From Pseudomonadota bacterium (GTDB taxonomy: Bacteria > Pseudomonadota > Gammaproteobacteria > Xanthomonadales > Xanthomonadaceae), in NCBI GenBank assembly GCA_018242445.1, contig JAFEBW010000036.1, positions 1 to 64,000 of the forward strand: 64,000 nt of DNA, given 5' to 3'. A program made the translations under genes and the position numbers. The notes under the pieces are model-generated. The model did not search any database. It was given only the letters and a program-made list of their open reading frames with translations, and was not told the origin of the DNA. Below, one piece after another: positions 18,090-26,935 of this stretch (positions are counted from its first letter, which is position 1; each line of letters opens with the position of its first letter).

Positions 18090-18791
18090 ATGACCGGTCT
18101 GTCCGCCTTCCCCATCGCCCGGCGCTGGCCGGCGCGGCATCCCGAGCGCATCCAGCTCTACTCGCTGCCCACGCCCAACGGCGTGAAGGTGTCGATCATG
18201 CTGGAGGAATGCGCCCTGCCCTACGAGGCGCACCGGGTGGACATCGAGCAGGGCGAAAGCCGCCTGCCGGAGTTCCTCGCGCTCAATCCCAACGGCAAGA
18301 TCCCCGCACTCATCGACCCCGACGGCCCCGGCGGGCGGCCGCTGGGGCTGTTCGAATCCGGCGCGATCGTGCTGTATCTGGCCGACAAGACCGGCCGCTT
18401 CATCCCCGCCGACCCGGCGCGGCGCTGGGAGACGATCGCCTGGCTGTTCTTCCAGATGGCCTCGGTCGGGCCGATGTTCGGGCAGGTCGGCTTCTTCCAC
18501 AAATACGCCGGCCGGCTGTACGAGGACAAGCGCCCGCTGGAGCGCTACGCCAACGAATCCCGGCGCCTGCTCGGCGTGCTGGACGAACGACTGGCTGGCC
18601 GCGACTGGATCATGGGCGATGCCTACACCATCGCCGACATCGCCACCCTGGGCTGGGTGAACAACCTCATCGGCTGGTACGAGGCTGCCGAGCTGGTGGA
18701 CTACGCGCGCCACACCCACGTCGATGCGTGGCTGCAACGCGGGCTGGCGCGGCCAGCGGTACAGCGGGGTTTGGCGATACCGGCGGGTTGA
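18090..18791 (+). CDS. Glutathione S-transferase family protein (YfcG/YghU-like)
   Basis: A 233-residue protein. The N-terminal thioredoxin-like domain opens with I-Q-L-Y-S-L-P-T-P-N-G-V-K-V-S-I-M-L-E-E. The P-T-P-N-G block is characteristic of the Nu-class disulfide-bond reductases YfcG and YghU, which use glutathione without a catalytic Cys. N-P-N-G-K-I-P-A-L and F-E-S-G-A-I-V-L-Y-L-A are the cis-Pro and glutathione-binding Glu-Ser blocks. The helical C-terminal domain includes M-G-D-A-Y-T-I-A-D-I-A. The ATG at 18090 gives a plausible short N-terminal extension. The reductase role is inferred from the subfamily. Confidence 0.82.
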   Translation: MTGLSAFPIARRWPARHPERIQLYSLPTPNGVKVSIMLEECALPYEAHRVDIEQGESRLPEFLALNPNGKIPALIDPDGPGGRPLGLFESGAIVLYLADKTGRFIPADPARRWETIAWLFFQMASVGPMFGQVGFFHKYAGRLYEDKRPLERYANESRRLLGVLDERLAGRDWIMGDAYTIADIATLGWVNNLIGWYEAAELVDYARHTHVDAWLQRGLARPAVQRGLAIPAG

Positions 18792-18827
18792 GCATCGCCC
18801 ATAGCAGCCGACATCGGCGATTTCGGC

Positions 18828-19331
18828 TCATGGCGGCGATGTTGCCGATGCCCCGAAAAACGCCGGCGCGCAACCGCCCGGTTGCGCCCAGCCTTCAGCC
18901 ACGTATTCGCCGTGTGTGGTACGCCCGCCGCCCTCGATGCGGTCGCCGGCTGCGCAGCGCGCATAGCCGCGTGATTGCAGCCAGTGCCCCACGGTGGTGT
19001 CGGCAAGCCCGGCACCTCCACGCGCCGTGGCATTGCCGCCGAGCGCCACCGCGATCAAAGCCACGAAAACCAGCGAACCGCCAACGAATGGTCGTGCTGC
19101 ACGCGGCAGCAGGAACACCAGCGGCGCGGCCAGCATGGCCAACAGCAGCCACAGGTTCGCGAGCGTGCCCGGCTCCACCAGAATGAATGGCGCGCGACGG
19201 GTCATCGCCGCGAAGAACGCGAGAAAACCCGCCACCCGGATCAGCAGCAGCACGAGCACGAATACCCCGCCCAGCCCGAGGATGAGCTTCAAGGCTTTGG
19301 GGTTGGCGGCGGTGTCGTCGTCGAAATCCAT
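18828..19331 (-). CDS. Uncharacterised membrane protein of the SPFH/AIM24 cluster
   Basis: A 167-residue protein. A short acidic start (M-D-F-D-D-D) is followed by about three hydrophobic segments (roughly 17-42, 58-77 and 82-100) and a soluble C-terminal part with two Cys (A-R-C-A-A-G-D and G-G-C-A-P). An in-frame TTG two codons upstream is an alternative start. It is the last gene of the minus-strand cluster that starts with the SPFH gene at 24074, 103 bases after the small membrane protein. I do not recognise the family. Its place in the cluster suggests a membrane-anchored accessory. Confidence 0.65.
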   Translation of the reverse strand: MDFDDDTAANPKALKLILGLGGVFVLVLLLIRVAGFLAFFAAMTRRAPFILVEPGTLANLWLLLAMLAAPLVFLLPRAARPFVGGSLVFVALIAVALGGNATARGGAGLADTTVGHWLQSRGYARCAAGDRIEGGGRTTHGEYVAEGWAQPGGCAPAFFGASATSPP

Positions 19332-19434
19332 GGCCAAACGTCAGTCCATCGAGACTGCGGCTCGACTTCATCCACGACCGACACGTACAGCCGAGCAGCG
19401 CGCATGCCGATGTCGCATCGCATGGCGCAGACGA

Positions 19435-19701
19435 TCATCCGTCTTTGCCGGGTACCCGCTGCACGCGCTGCCGGTACTCTTTCACGTTGTCGCCCTCCGC
19501 GCGCGACTCGCGCGTGCGGGTGATGTGGTCGATCTTCTGGTCGTTTTCCATGCCGGTCACGGTTTTGACCGCGACGCCGGCCTCGTGCTCGAAGTCGTAG
19601 GATTTGTCGGTGTTGCGGTAGTAACGGAACATCGCCCAATAAAATCCGATGCCGCCGCCGGGCCCGAGCAACAACAGCCATCCACCGTGATCGTGGCTCA
19701 T
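19435..19701 (-). CDS. Small membrane protein of the SPFH/AIM24 cluster
   Basis: An 88-residue protein. One hydrophobic segment (W-L-L-L-L-G-P-G-G-G-I-G-F-Y-W-A-M-F-R-Y-Y, about 8-28) is followed by a highly charged tail. The ATG at 19701 follows the stop of the zinc-ribbon gene within 3 bases, so the two are very probably co-translated. Its size and topology resemble small partners of zinc-ribbon membrane proteins in Psp-like stress operons, but I see no diagnostic motif. Confidence 0.68.
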   Translation of the reverse strand: MSHDHGGWLLLLGPGGGIGFYWAMFRYYRNTDKSYDFEHEAGVAVKTVTGMENDQKIDHITRTRESRAEGDNVKEYRQRVQRVPGKDG

Positions 19702-19703
19702 GG

Positions 19704-21014
19704 TCAACCTACTATCCAGATGGCAATGGTTTCAAGGAAGGTGCCCAGGGTGATGGCGACCAGCAGCAGCTTCCATTGCTCGATCGGCACGCTGCCCATG
19801 GTCTTGCCGGTGCGCCCGTTCACCGCGATGTAGTGCAGCATGCCGCCGTTGGGGCCGGGCTGGTGGTAGGAATACAGCCACACCGGCAGGTACATCGCCA
19901 CCCAGCGGGTGCCGTGCACGTCGAGGCGCTCCTGCTCCCAGCGCACGCCGCGATCGAAGCGTTTCACCGAGTCTTCGACCTTGGCGCGGGCGATCGACAG
20001 CAATTCATCCTCGAGGTGCGGGCGCAGTTGCTCGACGTTCCGGTCGCGCTTCTCCGATGAAAACCCGGCGAGGAAGGAGGCGTTCCAGCGCACCGCGTTC
20101 TTGGTGTCGAACGGCAGGATCGCGTTGATGATGTTGTTGGTGTTGGTGCGGGTGTCGAGGTTGGCGCGGTTGGCGGACGACTCGATCGGCAAGTCGTCCA
20201 CCGTGTAATCCACGTGCCGCTCCACCGCGTACACGTCGGCGTCGTAATAGGTCTTGGCGTCGTTGCCGCTGCCCTCCTGGTAGTGCCGGGTTTCGATTTC
20301 GCCCTGCCCGGCCACGTCGGCGCTGGCGTTGGCATCCACGATCATGTACGGCAGGTACACGCCCACCACGTTTTCCGGGGTGAACTGCTGCTTGAACGCC
20401 GTGAGCGCGAAAAACTGGCGCTTGCCGACGAACTGGCGGATGCGCGCGACGGCGTCGTCCTTCTTGATGTGCAGCGGCAGCACCGCGTCGGGCACCGCGC
20501 CGTTGGGCACCTGCTCGTTGACGCCCAGCACGTGCCGGCACCAGTGGCAGCGCGCGGTCATCGCGTTGGCGGTGTTGACCGTCACCTCGGCGCCGCAGCC
20601 GGCGCACTTGAAGCTCATCAGCTCGGAGCTGTCGGCGGCGATGTCCTTGGCGCCGGTCGCGACGACCGTGCCTTCGAGCTGGTCGATGTTCTCGCCCAGC
20701 CCGAGTTCCTCCTCGACCCGCGCCGATGTCCATTCGTTGCGGCAATACAGGCAGATCAGTTGATCGGTGCCGGGCCGCTGCTTGATCTCGGTCGAACCGC
20801 ACTTCGGGCAGCGGTTGACGCCATCCTTGAGCTCGGGCGACGCGGTGTCGATGGCGACCGGGTCGGGCGCCTTGATCTCGTCGCGGATGGGTTTGGGCAG
20901 GGTATCCGGATCGATCGGGAAGCTGCCCGGTGGCGGCGGCACGTCCTGTGGCGAACCCGGGCCGGTGGGCAGCGGCGGCGGGGGCGGCGAGGATGGATCG
21001 TCGGGGTTGGCCAT
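19704..21014 (-). CDS. Double zinc-ribbon membrane protein (TFIIB-type zinc finger)
   Basis: A 436-residue protein. A Pro-rich N-terminus (1-45) precedes two zinc ribbons: Cys69/72/88/91 (C-P-K-C...C-L-Y-C) and Cys137/140/156/159 (C-A-G-C...C-H-W-C). A soluble domain of about 220 residues follows, then hydrophobic segments near the C-terminus (about 380-395 and a last one at 415-436). It recalls YdjG of the Bacillus subtilis pspA-ydjGHI operon, a zinc-ribbon membrane protein that acts with an SPFH protein in envelope stress. It lies between a zinc-ribbon AIM24 gene (32-base gap) and the small membrane protein. Function is inferred only from architecture and neighbourhood. Confidence 0.75.
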   Translation of the reverse strand: MANPDDPSSPPPPPLPTGPGSPQDVPPPPGSFPIDPDTLPKPIRDEIKAPDPVAIDTASPELKDGVNRCPKCGSTEIKQRPGTDQLICLYCRNEWTSARVEEELGLGENIDQLEGTVVATGAKDIAADSSELMSFKCAGCGAEVTVNTANAMTARCHWCRHVLGVNEQVPNGAVPDAVLPLHIKKDDAVARIRQFVGKRQFFALTAFKQQFTPENVVGVYLPYMIVDANASADVAGQGEIETRHYQEGSGNDAKTYYDADVYAVERHVDYTVDDLPIESSANRANLDTRTNTNNIINAILPFDTKNAVRWNASFLAGFSSEKRDRNVEQLRPHLEDELLSIARAKVEDSVKRFDRGVRWEQERLDVHGTRWVAMYLPVWLYSYHQPGPNGGMLHYIAVNGRTGKTMGSVPIEQWKLLLVAITLGTFLETIAIWIVG

Positions 21015-21046
21015 AAGAGTACGGTTCGGGTGCCTGACGTTTCCGG

Positions 21047-21958
21047 TTACCAGCGGAGGAATTCGACCGTGCCGTCGATGATCGGATGCGGATGGTTGAA
21101 CTCGCGTTCGAACTTCGAGGAGATCGCGACGCGGCCCGGGCCGGTCAGACGCAGCCAGAGATGGCGGTTGGCGTAGCTGTTGCTGAAGATCGAGATTTTC
21201 GCGCGCGGGTATTCGGCGACCAGCCAGGCGGAGACGGTGAGGTCGCGGTAGAGCAGCGCATCGGGCTGGAGGTACACATGCTCGCCGGGCTTGAGGTCGC
21301 GGAACATGGTGTTGCCGGGCGAATGCAGCAGCAGCAAGCCCTGCTCGCTGGGCGCGGAGAAGATGTCGTCGAACATGCCGAGCGGGCGCTCGTACTCGAT
21401 GTCGTCGCCATTGCGCACCTTGTAGTACAGGTTGTTCGCCGATGCTGCGTAGGTCACCGCCGCGGTCGCGGCGAGGAAGGTATGGTTGCGCACCCACATG
21501 GCCTTGCCCCGATCCAGCGGCAGCGAGACGATTTCGCCCGGATGGTTGTCAGACAACGCCACATGCCCCGGCCCGGTCGCCTCCAGCATGTAGCTCTCCA
21601 TCTTCGCCAGCATGCGCGTGATGAAAGACTTGCCGTCCTTGTGGTTGGTGAGGTGAACGCTCGACTCGGCGAAGGTGAGCTTGTGGTGGGAAAACCAGAT
21701 GCAGTCGCCTGCCTGCAGGTCGAAGTCCGCGACCGGCACGAAGCTGCCGGCGATCTGCACGTGCGAACGGCCGAACTGGATGTGCGCCATGTCCTTGGCG
21801 CCGGGCAGTTCCTCCCAGCCCGAATCGGAAACCAGCGCACCCACCTTCGCCGGATTGCCGCAGGTGCGGCAGGTGCCGCGGTCGCTCAGCGGCCCGGTCA
21901 TCCGGCAGTAGGGGCAGGGATAGGCATCCACCGAGCCGGGCGTGGTTGGCGTGCTCAT
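21047..21958 (-). CDS. AIM24-family protein with N-terminal zinc ribbon (copy B)
   Basis: A 303-residue protein. A CxxC-x11-CxxC ribbon occupies Cys15/18/30/33. The rest has AIM24/TRAP-like beta-rich features: L-E-A-T-G-P-G-H-V-A-L, P-G-E-I-V-S-L-P-L, the V-R-N-H-T-F-L-A-A block and a final L-T-G-P-G-R-V-A-I. The phrase V-S-D-S-G-W-x-E-x-P right after the ribbon is shared with copy A, so the two are paralogues. AIM24 proteins are often found with SPFH or Psp partners and are of unknown biochemical role. There is a 10-base gap to copy A and 32 bases to the zinc-ribbon membrane protein. Confidence 0.8.
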   Translation of the reverse strand: MSTPTTPGSVDAYPCPYCRMTGPLSDRGTCRTCGNPAKVGALVSDSGWEELPGAKDMAHIQFGRSHVQIAGSFVPVADFDLQAGDCIWFSHHKLTFAESSVHLTNHKDGKSFITRMLAKMESYMLEATGPGHVALSDNHPGEIVSLPLDRGKAMWVRNHTFLAATAAVTYAASANNLYYKVRNGDDIEYERPLGMFDDIFSAPSEQGLLLLHSPGNTMFRDLKPGEHVYLQPDALLYRDLTVSAWLVAEYPRAKISIFSNSYANRHLWLRLTGPGRVAISSKFEREFNHPHPIIDGTVEFLRW

Positions 21959-21968
21959 GGCTCTGCCC

Positions 21969-22760
21969 TCACTCGGTCAGGTGGTGGTGGTACATCGACT
22001 GGATGCCGACGCGCCCGGGGCCGGTGAGCTGGGCCATGTACAGCTTCGAGAACCAGCCGGTCTTCACGCCCTGGATCGGCACGGTGTCGAGGGTGACCGT
22101 GGAATCCTTGTAGAGCAGTTTGCCGGCTTCGATGAGGATGGTTTCGCCCGCGCCGAGCGTGCGTTGCAGCACGTCGCCATTGCCGTGCAGCATCAGCATG
22201 CCCGGCTGGGCCTGGGTGACGAAGCGATCCAGGTACATGCCGTTGCCGCCGTGCATCAGGTTGACCAGCCCCTTGATGCGCACGAAGGAGTAGGCCACGG
22301 TGTGCGAAGCCAGCAGGAAGGCGTGCTCGCGCACGTCGATTTCCATGCCCGGATGGATGGGCATCACCACCAGCTCGCCGGGCGCGTCGCGGGAGAACGC
22401 GATCCGCCCGGGGCCGTCGGCGTAGAGCACCGAGTACGGCATGCCGTGCGCGCGCCGGTTGCCGGGCAGGTTGTATTGATGCAGCGGCACGCCGGGCTCT
22501 TTCCAGAGCATCGTGTGCTGCTCGAAATACACGCTGTCGCCCTGCTGCAGCGCGATCTCCGCGACCGGCACGTACTTGCCTTCGACCTGCAGGGTGGAAT
22601 TGCCGAACTTGAACTCCTCCATGTCCTTCAGGCGCGGCGCCTCGCGCCAGCCCGAATCGGACACCTTGTCCTTCACGTCCAGCGGTGCGGCGCAGGACAC
22701 GCACTGGCGGGCGTCGGCCGCATTGTTCATGCGGCACCACGAGCAGACGATCACTTCCAC
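21969..22760 (-). CDS. AIM24-family protein with N-terminal zinc ribbon (copy A)
   Basis: A 263-residue protein starting at GTG 22760, which has a good GGGGAGGG ribbon-binding sequence upstream acting as ribosome-binding site. A longer frame exists but has none. The ribbon is Cys6/9/20/23. The linker V-S-D-S-G-W-R-E-A-P-R-L-K-D-M-E-E-F-K-F matches copy B in pattern. The body has the repeated AIM24 blocks D-G-P-G-R-I-A-F, P-G-E-L-V-V-M-P-I, V-R-E-H-A-F-L-L-A and L-T-G-P-G-R-V-G-I. It sits between the SPFH gene and copy B. Likely partner of the SPFH protein at the membrane. Confidence 0.8.
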   Translation of the reverse strand: MEVIVCSWCRMNNAADARQCVSCAAPLDVKDKVSDSGWREAPRLKDMEEFKFGNSTLQVEGKYVPVAEIALQQGDSVYFEQHTMLWKEPGVPLHQYNLPGNRRAHGMPYSVLYADGPGRIAFSRDAPGELVVMPIHPGMEIDVREHAFLLASHTVAYSFVRIKGLVNLMHGGNGMYLDRFVTQAQPGMLMLHGNGDVLQRTLGAGETILIEAGKLLYKDSTVTLDTVPIQGVKTGWFSKLYMAQLTGPGRVGIQSMYHHHLTE

Positions 22761-22814
22761 GGCATCACCCTCCCCTGAATTGTCCAGCCATCGTGCAGGT
22801 TGCGCGGAGTAGGC

Positions 22815-22842
22815 GCCGCACGCCATGAAAATGACGTGCGGC
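22815..22842. other. Hairpin between the SPFH and AIM24 genes
   Basis: GCCGCACG and CGTGCGGC form a perfect 8-bp stem with a 12-base loop in the 147-base gap. There is no T tract, so it may be an mRNA processing or stability structure that sets the ratio of SPFH to downstream proteins. Confidence 0.4.
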
Positions 22843-22907
22843 TTGGTTCATGCCTTCCTCGGAATTGCCAAAGCCCCCTGATCCGATTTCAGTCGTCAGC
22901 CTGCGGC

Positions 22908-24074
22908 CTACAAGCCCAGCGCCTTGGCCTTGAGCGCGTCGTAGTCGGCCTGCGTGATCAGGCCGGCATCGAGCATCTGCTTGGCTTTCGTCAGCTTGGC
23001 GATCGGGTCGTCGGCGGCCGGTGCGGCAGGCGCTGCCGGTGCGGGCGGGGCCACCGGCTGCTGCAAGCCGGCCAGCCCGACCGAACCTGCGGCGATGCCC
23101 AGCCCCATCATGCCCGCCGCACCGGCGTTCTGGCCCGCCGCCTGGAAGCCCGCCGCCACGCTGGCCTGCAGGTTGGAATTGCCGCGCGCGCCGGACAGCG
23201 CGTCGGCGCGCTGCACGGTCTTGAGCAGCTCCTTGGTGTTGGCGTCGTACTCGATGGAGACGATCGCGGTCTTGACGATCTCCAGCCCGCGCTCGGACTT
23301 CCACTGGTAGCCCGATTCCACCGCCGCCGACAGGCTCTTGGCGAAGCCCAGCGAATCCTGCTGCAGCTTGGTGATGCGGTTGCCCTTGGCCGGGTCGTTG
23401 GAATACAGGCTGAAGGCCGGCGCCAGCGAACCGACCACCTCGTTGAAGAGCTGGCTGGCGGCATCGTTGTCGATGTCGGTGAAATCGAACACCTGGCCCG
23501 GCGTCAGATACGTCGCCGGGACGAAGTTCTTCACGAACAGGATCGGATCGACGATCTTGAGCGTGTACGAGCCGCGCGTGACCGCGCCGACCTGGGTGTT
23601 GAGGAAGGCATCGTCCCAGTAGATCTCCGACTGCGTGCCGAAGCGGTTGTCCGGCAATTCCTTCAGGCACACGAAGAACGCCATCTGCTGCGCGCCGGGC
23701 TGGCCGCCGAACTTGAAGCGCTCCCAACTCTGGGTGACCAGCGAATCGACGATGCCGTCGCCGGCGAAGATCGACTTGGAATTGACGTTGTCCGAATGCC
23801 ATTCGTAGGCACCGGCCTGCGCGGCGAAGCCGGTGATCGCGCCGTCCTGGAACAGCAGCAGGCCGTAGCCTTCCGGCACGACGATCTTCGAGCCGTTGGT
23901 GATGATGTTGGTCGAGCCCTTGGTGTTCGAGCCGCGCCCGGCATTGGTGCCTTGCGGCACGGCAGCGAACAGCGCCGCCGTCGGCGGCAGGCCGGATGGA
24001 ATGGTGTAGAAGTCCTTCCACTGGTCGGCCAGCGTGCCGCCGATCGATCCAACCGCCGCCTGAATCAAGCCCAT
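22908..24074 (-). CDS. SPFH-domain protein with C-terminal SHOCT domain
   Basis: A 388-residue protein of the SPFH (stomatin/flotillin-like, virion-core-like, YdjI) family. The N-terminal half contains V-P-E-G-Y-G-L-L-L-F-Q-D-G-A-I, E-W-H-S-D-N, and a conserved W-E-R-F-K-F-G-G-Q-P block. The centre includes G-S-Y-T-L-K-I-V-D-P-I-L-F-V-K-N-F-V-P. After an Ala/Gly- and Pro-rich linker (about 310-353) comes a SHOCT domain at 355-388 (D-P-I-A-K-L-T-K-A-K-Q-M-L-D-A-G-L-I-T-Q). No transmembrane segment is evident. First gene of a six-gene minus-strand cluster. In Bacillus the related YdjI works with PspA; no pspA is present here. Confidence 0.85.
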   Translation of the reverse strand: MGLIQAAVGSIGGTLADQWKDFYTIPSGLPPTAALFAAVPQGTNAGRGSNTKGSTNIITNGSKIVVPEGYGLLLFQDGAITGFAAQAGAYEWHSDNVNSKSIFAGDGIVDSLVTQSWERFKFGGQPGAQQMAFFVCLKELPDNRFGTQSEIYWDDAFLNTQVGAVTRGSYTLKIVDPILFVKNFVPATYLTPGQVFDFTDIDNDAASQLFNEVVGSLAPAFSLYSNDPAKGNRITKLQQDSLGFAKSLSAAVESGYQWKSERGLEIVKTAIVSIEYDANTKELLKTVQRADALSGARGNSNLQASVAAGFQAAGQNAGAAGMMGLGIAAGSVGLAGLQQPVAPPAPAAPAAPAADDPIAKLTKAKQMLDAGLITQADYDALKAKALGL

Positions 24075-24307
24075 GACGTCCTCTCCACGATGCGGGGCAA
24101 GGCACGATGCCTGCCCAAGTCCGCCAAACTACAACATTCCGGAACGGCGGAGGGAGGCAATGACGGACAGGCTGGACGCGAATCGCACACGGCGTGGGAT
24201 TTCGTTCAGGAATCCTTGAACGATTCGGGTGCGTACGTGGAATGCGGGATTCCGCGTGATGACGACGGCAGGATCCCTCGCCCTTGAATGCAGCCGTAAT
24301 GCGTTAG

Positions 24308-24534
24308 CCCCTTCCCCCGCTTGCGGGAGTGATGCGGCGCGCATACGAACTGCCGGCGGCAGTTCGTGCGCCGAAGACTGCATGTGCAGGATTGCACATG
24401 CGAACAGCAACGCTGGCCCGCAGGGCGAGCGCCATGGATGGCGCGAGTCAGGCCCGGCAGGGCGGGAAGGCCGGGGTGGGGGTCTTTCGCAGGCCAGCAC
24501 CCACCCCAACCCTCCCCCGCAAGCAGGGGGAGCG
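24308..24534. repeat. Composite palindromic repeat (family B), copy R2, with extra cargo
   Basis: The element has the same ends and same ACGAACTGCC/GGCAGTTCGT hairpin (24345-24367) as copy R1. It carries about 75 additional bases between CGCCGAAGA and GCCCGGCAGG. The extra piece holds two nested palindromes: CATGTGCA-ggat-TGCACATG (24381-24400) and GCGCCAT-gg-ATGGCGC (24429-24444). It fills most of the gap between the SPFH gene and gpsA; the rest (24075-24307) holds nothing recognisable. Confidence 0.8.
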
Positions 24535-24543
24535 GCAATCGCG

Positions 24544-25551
24544 TCAGTACTCGGGCTTCTGCTGCCGCGCCAGCAACTGGCGCAGGCATTCGGCCGGGGT
24601 GAGGTCCCCATGCAGCACGCGCTGCACACGCGCGGCGATCGGCAATTCGATGCCGAAGCGGTCGGCCAGGCGCAGCACCTCGTCGGCGGTGTCCACCGAT
24701 TCCACCACCTGTCCGATCTGCGCGACGGCCTCGGCGATCGAGCGGCCACGGCCGAGCGCAAGCCCCAATCGCCGATTGCGCGACAAGTCGCCGGTGCAGG
24801 TGAGCACCAGATCGCCTAAGCCGGCCAGCCCCATCAAAGTTTCGGCGCGGCCGCCGAGCGCGGCGTTCAGGCGCAGCATCTCGTTCAGGCCGCGGGTGAT
24901 CAGGCCGGCACGGGCGTTGAGGCCGAGGTTCATGCCATCGGCCACGCCGGTGGCCACGGCCAGCACGTTCTTCATCGCCCCGCCCAGTTCCGCACCACGG
25001 ATGTCGTTGCCGGTGTAAGCGCGGAAGGTCGGGCCGTGCAGCACGCCGGCCACCTGCCGGGCGAAGGCATCGTCGTCGGAATGCACGGTGACCGCGGTCG
25101 GCAAACCCTGCGCGACTTCGCGCGCGAACGAGGGGCCGGTGACCACCGCCAGCGGCACGCCGGGGCCGAACACCTCGGCGGCGACCTCATGCAAAAACCT
25201 CCCCGAACCGGGCTCGAATCCCTTGGTCGCCCACGCCACACCGGCACCGGGCGGGCGCAAGGGCGCTATCGCGCGGGCGGTCTGGGTGAAGGCGTGGCTG
25301 GGCACCACCACCAGCACCAGTTGCGCGTCGGCCAATGCGGCGCGCAGGTCGGCGCTCGCGCGCAGCTCGGCCGGCAGCGGCACGTCGGGCAGGTAGCGCT
25401 GGTTGCGATGCTCGCGGTCGATCGCCGCGGCCTGCTGCGCGTCGCGGCCCCACAGCAGGGTCGGCACGCCGTTGCGCGCGGCCAGCGCGGCCAGCGCGGT
25501 ACCCCACGAACCCGCGCCGACGACGGCCAGCCGTGGCGGCGCGGAGGTCAT
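24544..25551 (-). CDS. gpsA: Glycerol-3-phosphate dehydrogenase [NAD(P)+]
   Basis: Reduces dihydroxyacetone phosphate to sn-glycerol 3-phosphate for phospholipid synthesis. It has 335 residues (E. coli 339). The nucleotide-binding motif is [12 protein letters not shown]. The catalytic Lys is in [15 protein letters not shown], and [13 protein letters not shown] is the family's third block. It lies 7 bases downstream of secB on the same strand, the conserved secB-gpsA arrangement of gammaproteobacteria. Confidence 0.97.
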   Translation of the reverse strand: MTSAPPRLAVVGAGSWGTALAALAARNGVPTLLWGRDAQQAAAIDREHRNQRYLPDVPLPAELRASADLRAALADAQLVLVVVPSHAFTQTARAIAPLRPPGAGVAWATKGFEPGSGRFLHEVAAEVFGPGVPLAVVTGPSFAREVAQGLPTAVTVHSDDDAFARQVAGVLHGPTFRAYTGNDIRGAELGGAMKNVLAVATGVADGMNLGLNARAGLITRGLNEMLRLNAALGGRAETLMGLAGLGDLVLTCTGDLSRNRRLGLALGRGRSIAEAVAQIGQVVESVDTADEVLRLADRFGIELPIAARVQRVLHGDLTPAECLRQLLARQQKPEY

Positions 25552-25558
25552 CGCCGCG

Positions 25559-26062
25559 TCAGGCGTTGCCGATCACGGGTTGCTGCTGCGCCTGCTGCAT
25601 GCGCTGGCGCAACTGCTCGGCGTACACCGCATCGAAATTGATCGGCTGCAGCAGGAACGGCGGGAAACCGCCATTGGAGATCAGCTCGCTCACCACCTGG
25701 CGCGCGTACGGGAACAGCACGTTCGGGCAGTGGCTGCCGAGCATCATGTCCAGATTCGCATCGTCGAAACCGCTCAGACCGAAAATGCCGGCCTGCTCGA
25801 CTTCGGCCAGATACGCGGTCTTCTCGTTGATGGTGCAGGTCAGGGTGATGGTGAGCGAGACCTCGTACATGTCGGCGTCCATGCGGCCGACTTTCTGATT
25901 GAGGTTGAGCTGCAACTGCGGCATGGCCTGTTCCTGGAACGCGGCGGGCACGCCGGGCGCCTCGTAGGAGACGTTCTTCAGGAACAGCTTGTGCACCATG
26001 AACTGCGCGCCCTGCGGCGCGGACTCGGCGCCGGCGGCACCATTGGTGGCTTCAACGGACAT
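25559..26062 (-). CDS. secB: Protein-export chaperone SecB
   Basis: Holds preproteins unfolded and delivers them to SecA. It has 167 residues (E. coli 155). The core aligns with the family: [44 protein letters not shown] and [13 protein letters not shown]. The N-terminus carries a short Ala/Gly-rich extension, and the C-terminus is Gln-rich. First gene of secB-gpsA. In E. coli grxC lies between yibN and secB; here it is absent and replaced by repeat DNA. Confidence 0.96.
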   Translation of the reverse strand: MSVEATNGAAGAESAPQGAQFMVHKLFLKNVSYEAPGVPAAFQEQAMPQLQLNLNQKVGRMDADMYEVSLTITLTCTINEKTAYLAEVEQAGIFGLSGFDDANLDMMLGSHCPNVLFPYARQVVSELISNGGFPPFLLQPINFDAVYAEQLRQRMQQAQQQPVIGNA

Positions 26063-26160
26063 GGATCTGTGCTCCGGGTGATGTTGCGTGGGGAAGACCG
26101 GGGATTATCCCACATGCACGGGCGGATGCGGCTGGTGACGGGACTTGGGATGGCGTTGTT

Positions 26161-26300
26161 CCTTTTCCCTCTGGGAGAAGGTGTCCGTAGGGCGGATGAG
26201 GGAAAGACCTCCCGGTTCGCCGCGAAGGATGCGCATGTTGACGGAAAGTGCACTCCCTCATCCGGCGCTGCGCGCCACCTTCCCCCAGAGGGGGAAGGAA
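26161..26300. repeat. Palindromic repeat (family B-like), copy R7
   Basis: Begins CCTTTTCCCTCTGGGAGAAG and ends CCTTCCCCCAGAGGGGGAAG, with GGATGAGGGA and TCCCTCATCC inverted inside. Its right half reappears (reverse orientation) at 63343-63393. It lies in the 382-base gap between secB and the rhodanese gene. Confidence 0.7.
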
Positions 26301-26307
26301 AGCCCAT

Positions 26308-26448
26308 CCATGGTGCCGGGCGCCGGGCCGAGGCGGTCATGCTCGTGACGAAAGCAGGTCGCTACGAGCAACCGTCCATGGTGCCGGGCGCCGGCCCGCG
26401 CATCCATGCGCGTGCGCTCGCCGGGCCGAGGCGGTGCCTCGGCTTTAT
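26308..26448. repeat. Direct repeats before the rhodanese stop
   Basis: CCATGGTGCCGGGCGCCGG occurs at 26308-26326 and exactly again at 26376-26394. GCCGGGCCGAGGCGGT also occurs twice (about 26323 and 26420). A GCCGAGGC/GCCTCGGC hairpin ends the block. It could act as a transcript 3' structure for the rhodanese gene. Confidence 0.55.
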
Positions 26449-26885
26449 CCGGCTCGCCCTTTTGCCAGCGGCAGGTCGGCCGATTGCCAGGCAGCCACGC
26501 CGCCGTCGAGCCAGTACACCTGCTTGAAGCCGGCCTTCACCAGCCGGCCGGCCGCGCCCGAGGAAATCGAACCATTGCGGCACACCACCGCCACCGGCAT
26601 CTCGCGCACCTTGGCCAGATCCTTGTTTTCCGGGTCGAACTGGCTCATCACCACGTTGCGCGAGCCGACCACGTGGCCCTTCTCGAAATCGCCCGAGGCG
26701 CTCACGTCGATCACCAGCGCGTTGTCGCGGTTGATCAGCTCGGTCAGGCGCGCGGGGTTGACGCTGCGGTAGCCGCGGGTGAAACGCGACAGCTCGTTGA
26801 CGATCAAGGCCACGGTGACGCCGGCAAAGCCCAGCACGAGCAGGCTGTGGTTGCCGAAAAAGGTTTGCAGCTCGGTGATGGGCAC
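26445..26885 (-). CDS. Membrane-anchored rhodanese-like protein (YibN type)
   Basis: A 146-residue protein. One transmembrane segment (L-L-V-L-G-F-A-G-V-T-V-A-L-I-V, about 14-30) is followed by a rhodanese domain with D-V-S-A-S-G-D-F-E-K-G-H-V-V-G-S-R-N-V and the active-site loop V-V-C-R-N-G-S-I-S-S-G, which keeps the catalytic Cys. The length and membrane anchor match E. coli YibN, whose gene also neighbours secB-gpsA. Sulfurtransferase activity is likely; the substrate is unknown. Confidence 0.85.
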   Translation of the reverse strand: MPITELQTFFGNHSLLVLGFAGVTVALIVNELSRFTRGYRSVNPARLTELINRDNALVIDVSASGDFEKGHVVGSRNVVMSQFDPENKDLAKVREMPVAVVCRNGSISSGAAGRLVKAGFKQVYWLDGGVAAWQSADLPLAKGRAG

Positions 26886-26935
26886 GCGGGCGAGACCGGA
26901 ATGCGGGGCGCGGGATTATATCCGCCTTGCCGCGA

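Noticed and set aside
24206..24589. 127-codon ORF containing LRRTNCRRQFVCAPHHS
   Set aside because: It is a translation of composite repeat R2; equivalent peptides appear from R1 and R3, so it is a repeat artefact and not a gene.
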